A DNA stretch of 64,000 bases from Saprospirales bacterium GYS_P2D (GTDB lineage: Bacteria > Bacteroidota > Bacteroidia > Chitinophagales > Saprospiraceae): positions 87,369-151,368 of the forward strand of contig WUUP01000006.1 in assembly GCA_009833045.1 (NCBI GenBank), written 5' to 3'. A program made the translations under genes and the position numbers. Position 1 is the stretch's first letter; every line of letters begins with the position of its first letter. Under the pieces are notes generated by a model. That model saw nothing but the letters and a program-made list of their open reading frames with translations. It had not been told where the DNA came from and searched no databases. Positions 60,709 through 64,000 of this stretch are shown piece after piece.

Positions 60709-61671
60709 CTATTCGACAATGGCATTTTTAATAACAGTCCAGTATCCGTCTGCGTAGGTGCCCTTTTCATAAAATCCTCGATCTCGGAGATAGCGATGCA
60801 TCTTGGGGAGATGATAGGAGGGTACGGACATCATCATGTGATGCTCTGCGTGATAGTTGACATGATAAGGGGCGAATAGCATCTGCTCCAGCCAGTTAGC
60901 TCGTGTGGTACGAGTATTTTTATGTGGATCTGTGGAATCCTCGACCACACTGTGCTCTGCCATGGCCCGTACTCGTAGACAGAACTGAAAAGTGGTCAAA
61001 TAGGCGCCCACCCAAAGTAAATAAAGCCATCCTGATGCAAAAAGCCAGAGCAGGCCAAATATCATGAGATTAGCGATGATTGGACCAGAGAGATTGGTAA
61101 AAGCCACCTTGAAAAACTCCGACCAGCTACGATCTCGCTGTGAGATACGAGTAACCTTATTCCCCAGATTGAACTCCAGATAGCCCATATGCATCATGAT
61201 CAGTCCTACCCATGCCTTGATGCCTGTCTGACCTGTAAGATCTCTGGTAAATTTTCTGATCATACTCTTTCTTGAGGTAGGGTAGCCTCTGGTGAGTAGG
61301 AGGTCAGGATCCTCCTCGAGACCAGTGTGTAGATGATGACGGAGATGATAGCCCCGATACTTCTTGACATCTTGAAAAATCGGATATCCGCCAAACCAGT
61401 TTCCAAAATAATCATTCAGTCGCTTACTATCAAATACGGCGTAGTGTCCAGCATCATGCATGACAATAGCGCATGCCAGCTGCTTACCTCCGATGATCAG
61501 CAGTGCAACGATGACGGTCAGTACATGAGGGAAATAGTGGACTAATGCGAACGCAGCGACTATCCAAGCCCAGTGATAGGCGATGCCGAGTATACCTTTA
61601 AGGTTGTTCTTTTGAGTGAGCTCATTTCGCTCTGCGATAGAGAGGTAGGGGGCTGGGGAGAGTACTTGCAT
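60709..61671 (-). CDS. Membrane fatty acid desaturase
   Basis: This is a 320-residue di-iron membrane desaturase with four predicted helices. The three histidine boxes are present: HDAGHYAVF, HLRHHLHTG and HAEHHMMMS. The spacing fits acyl-lipid or acyl-CoA desaturases that add a double bond to a fatty chain in membrane lipid, or related sphingolipid hydroxylases. In this genome a sphingolipid substrate is conceivable because serine palmitoyltransferase is present at 2406, but the specificity cannot be read. There is no cytochrome b5 domain. The gene is divergent from the glycosyltransferase pair and is not in an obvious operon. Confidence 0.9.
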   Translation of the reverse strand: MQVLSPAPYLSIAERNELTQKNNLKGILGIAYHWAWIVAAFALVHYFPHVLTVIVALLIIGGKQLACAIVMHDAGHYAVFDSKRLNDYFGNWFGGYPIFQDVKKYRGYHLRHHLHTGLEEDPDLLLTRGYPTSRKSMIRKFTRDLTGQTGIKAWVGLIMMHMGYLEFNLGNKVTRISQRDRSWSEFFKVAFTNLSGPIIANLMIFGLLWLFASGWLYLLWVGAYLTTFQFCLRVRAMAEHSVVEDSTDPHKNTRTTRANWLEQMLFAPYHVNYHAEHHMMMSVPSYHLPKMHRYLRDRGFYEKGTYADGYWTVIKNAIVE

Positions 61672-61799
61672 GAGTCGATAGTTCTTGACTTGATCTCTAT
61701 AAAGTTAGCAGAGATATGCGGTTTCTTCAACTGTGATATTGGCAAAAGGAGGGAGAATGCCTCGATGCTCAGAGAGAATCGACTACCTTCGTCGCTGTT

Positions 61800-62972
61800 A
61801 TGCGTATCCTGATGGTCACCCGACAGTATCCCTATCCCGTCATGGACGGCGAGTCGATCGCCATAGACTTCATGTCACGAGGACTCCATGAGGCTGGAGC
61901 GCAGCTGGATTTATTCGCTATGAATACGGCTAAGCATCATCATGTGGTAAGTCCTAAAGATCTACCAGTATACGATCAGGTAGTCACCGTCGATCTGGAT
62001 AATCGTGTGACTGCGGTATCTGCTTTAGCTAATCTCTTCTCATCGGACCCTTATCATATTAGCCGATATCGAAGTGAGGCAGTAGCTATAAGACTGAGAG
62101 ATCTGGTCAGGACTGAGGATTATGACATCATACAGATAGAAGGTCTGCAGGGCCTGATCTATCTGGATACCTTGAGGGAGGCATCCAATGCTCAGATCGT
62201 CTATCGGGCGCACAATGTTGAGCATCAGATATGGCGGCGTATAGCTCGTCAGAGCCATTGGCTAAAAGCCCAATACCTCTACAAGCAGGTGCAGAGACTC
62301 GAGCAATATGAGAAAGGTAGATGTAAGCAGGTAGATGCCATCATCCCTGTCTCGGCAGTTGATGCAGTCTTTTTCGAAAATATACATGATCAGGTCCACA
62401 TAGCTCCGATCGGCGAAGAGGCTAAGTCTCTTACATATAGGGGCGATAGCTCACTACTCCGAGTGGGATTCATCGGATCAATGGATTGGCGGCCCAATCA
62501 AGAAGGACTTGAGTGGTATCTGGACGAAGTATTTGATGGCACTTATGATCTTGTTTTAGCCGGCCGTCACTTTGATAAGTGGAGCTGCGATATACCTCAT
62601 GCAGATAGAGTTCAGGTACTTGGAGAGATCGAGGATGCGTCAGTTTTTTGGAAGCAGATAGATATACTGATCGTACCGCTATTCACTGGTAGTGGCACAC
62701 GTGTCAAAATCATACAGGCGATGTCCATGTCGGTACCAGTATTGGCTACTACTATAGGAGCTGAGGGGATCGATGTGACTCATGATCAGACAGCCTTGAT
62801 AGCGGATAGTATACAGGCATGGCGGTCCGCACTAAAGTGGGCAGTAGATCATCCTTTGCAACTCAGGGATATCGGACGAGCCGCTCATGAGCATGTCTTT
62901 CCATCTTACGATTATAAGGAGGTCGCAGCGAGACTTATCGATTTTTATGAGCAGAGAGTACTGCTGAGTTGA
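61800..62972 (+). CDS. GT-B glycosyltransferase
   Basis: This 390-residue cytoplasmic or peripheral membrane enzyme has a GT4-like, GT-B fold. An acceptor domain starts MRILMVTRQYPYPVMDGESI, and a donor-binding domain contains GSGTRVKIIQAMSMSVPVLATTIGAEGI and EHVFPSYDYKEVAARL. The Glu of the EAM/E-x7-E-like nucleotide-sugar region is replaced by Q-A-M, a known variation. It probably adds a sugar to an exopolysaccharide, glycolipid or LPS precursor. A second, related glycosyltransferase follows 51 bp downstream in the same direction, so the two form a pair, likely part of a larger polysaccharide cluster continuing past the window. Confidence 0.86.
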   Translation: MRILMVTRQYPYPVMDGESIAIDFMSRGLHEAGAQLDLFAMNTAKHHHVVSPKDLPVYDQVVTVDLDNRVTAVSALANLFSSDPYHISRYRSEAVAIRLRDLVRTEDYDIIQIEGLQGLIYLDTLREASNAQIVYRAHNVEHQIWRRIARQSHWLKAQYLYKQVQRLEQYEKGRCKQVDAIIPVSAVDAVFFENIHDQVHIAPIGEEAKSLTYRGDSSLLRVGFIGSMDWRPNQEGLEWYLDEVFDGTYDLVLAGRHFDKWSCDIPHADRVQVLGEIEDASVFWKQIDILIVPLFTGSGTRVKIIQAMSMSVPVLATTIGAEGIDVTHDQTALIADSIQAWRSALKWAVDHPLQLRDIGRAAHEHVFPSYDYKEVAARLIDFYEQRVLLS

Positions 62973-63023
62973 CAACCGCTATATTCGTACTAATTTTTTT
63001 TGAGCAAGCTAAATATCTGATCT

Positions 63024-64000
63024 GTGAAGATTGCCTTTCTGACCTCTCGTTTTCCTCATCCGCTTGACAAAGGTGATAAACTCCGAGCTTTTTATCATCT
63101 GGTGGAGCTATCTCGTTACCATGAGATCCATCTGATCTCCCTCACTGAGAGCCCGATAGAGGATGATCAAAAAGAGTTGCTCTATAAGTACTGTCGTACG
63201 ATCGAGTGCATCCCGCTATCCCCTCAGCGTAGTGTGACTCGCCTGCTGCCACATATGATGGGAGAGCTCCCGCTTCAGGTAGCTTATTTTTATCAAGAAG
63301 ATATAAAGCGACACATCCATGAGTACATAGATCTGCTCGCTCCAGAGCACATCTATGTCCAGTTGATCAGGATGGCGCCATATGTGGTGGATCTACCACA
63401 TCCAAAGTCGATCGACTATATGGACTCGATCCCGCTCAATATGCAGGCGCTGGGTATGCCACAGCTTTCAAAAGTACCATTTCTAAATGGTATAGAGCTA
63501 AAGCGGGTCAAGGCATATGAGTCAAAGATCTTCGATAAATTTTATCACCATTTTGTGATCTCAGAGCGGGACAAGAGGGAGTTTGATCCAGCAGTGAGAG
63601 ATCAGCTGACTATAGTACCCAATGGTGTGAATACAGACTTTTTCGTGCCGAATATTGAGATAGCAAAAGAGTTTGAAATCGTATTTGTAGGTAATCTGGG
63701 CTATGTGCACAATGATAAAGCTGCTCACTACATCATCGATGAGATAGTGCCTCGACTGAGGTCTGATGTGCATGTATTAATCGCTGGGGCGAATCCTTCT
63801 AAGTGGCTGAATATAAAGCAACAGCACAATGTCAGAGTCAAAGGATGGACCGAAGATGTTAGAGATTACTATCAGCAGGGACAGATGCTGGTCGCTCCGA
63901 TATTCACTGGATCGGGTCAGCAAAATAAAATACTCGAAGCTATGGCTCAGGGAGTGCCTTGTGTCACTACGTCATTCGTTAATGAATCTATCGGAGCGGA
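63024..64000 (+). CDS. GT-B glycosyltransferase (cut by window edge)
   Basis: A partial reading frame of at least 325 codons with a GTG start. It begins MKIAFLTSRFPHPLDKGDK, resembles the N-terminus of the preceding glycosyltransferase (basic N-terminus, RAFYHLVELSRYHE) and contains IVPNGVNTDFFVP, FVGNLGYVHNDKAAHYI and SGQQNKILEAMAQGVP, the donor-binding EAM element of GT4 enzymes. The pattern is that of the TIGR03087-like sugar transferases. The stop codon is outside the window. No ATG offers a better start, and the gap of 51 bp to the preceding gene supports co-transcription. Likely acts in the same surface-polysaccharide pathway as its neighbour. Confidence 0.85.
   Translation, partial: MKIAFLTSRFPHPLDKGDKLRAFYHLVELSRYHEIHLISLTESPIEDDQKELLYKYCRTIECIPLSPQRSVTRLLPHMMGELPLQVAYFYQEDIKRHIHEYIDLLAPEHIYVQLIRMAPYVVDLPHPKSIDYMDSIPLNMQALGMPQLSKVPFLNGIELKRVKAYESKIFDKFYHHFVISERDKREFDPAVRDQLTIVPNGVNTDFFVPNIEIAKEFEIVFVGNLGYVHNDKAAHYIIDEIVPRLRSDVHVLIAGANPSKWLNIKQQHNVRVKGWTEDVRDYYQQGQMLVAPIFTGSGQQNKILEAMAQGVPCVTTSFVNESIGA

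Overview
The window reads as chromosomal DNA of a Bacteroidota bacterium, most likely a Saprospiria-like lineage (inference). Supporting signs are type IX secretion (T9SS) sorting domains on surface proteins, a TonB-dependent receptor with a carboxypeptidase-like plug extension, the lipoprotein TamA homologue TamL beside a TrmH-type methyltransferase, a Bacteroidetes-type serine palmitoyltransferase, DUF4412 and DUF2306 proteins, weak Shine-Dalgarno signals with A-rich leaders, and several TAnnTTTG-type -7 promoter elements. No rRNA, tRNA, CRISPR array, insertion sequence or phage gene was recognised. Gene density is high and most genes look housekeeping or envelope-related.

Layout. 57-6331 (minus): a run of six genes comprising a TPR histidine kinase, a DUF2306 membrane protein, serine palmitoyltransferase, a double VOC protein, a nucleoside-hydrolase-like lipoprotein and a small ABM-like protein. 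6529-8771 (minus): an M20 amidohydrolase with an upstream DUF4412 protein. 8943-12420 (plus): two M16 proteases, one catalytic and one without the zinc motif. 12529-40446 (plus): three secreted surface proteins of 784, 1192 and about 7250 residues, the dominant feature of the window. 40447-40827: intergenic DNA with a promoter-like element, a strong terminator and a large composite hairpin. 40828-51153: TrmH methyltransferase, TamL, a membrane histidine kinase, an NAD-binding DUF2867 protein, a metallo-beta-lactamase-fold hydrolase, ribulose-phosphate epimerase and a TonB receptor. 51154-51904: no protein gene, but a candidate structured RNA with a strong terminator. 51905-64000: a cupin (DUF4437), TrpD, a PAS/HisKA sensor without ATPase, EttA, a ThuA/PQQ-dehydrogenase/cytochrome c fusion, a fatty acid desaturase and two glycosyltransferases, the last cut by the window edge.

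The giant gene (18649-40446) is built by duplication at several scales. It has five tandem 207-bp units near the start, then three colinear blocks that each hold nine HYR-like Asp/Cys-rich units (27 in all), joined by repeated linkers. Lamin-tail (LTD) domains occur six times and, at least in the first four cases, sit inside an Ig-like host domain. One host site is empty in the first block and filled in the second. Three SdrD-B-like domains, a DUF11-like domain and a tail module (HYR-like, dockerin-like, T9SS type A) follow. The 784-residue gene is essentially a stand-alone copy of that tail module, and the 1192-residue gene between them shares repeat families but shows no recognisable sorting domain. 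Together they look like a surface-adhesin or matrix locus growing by internal recombination; its function is inference only.
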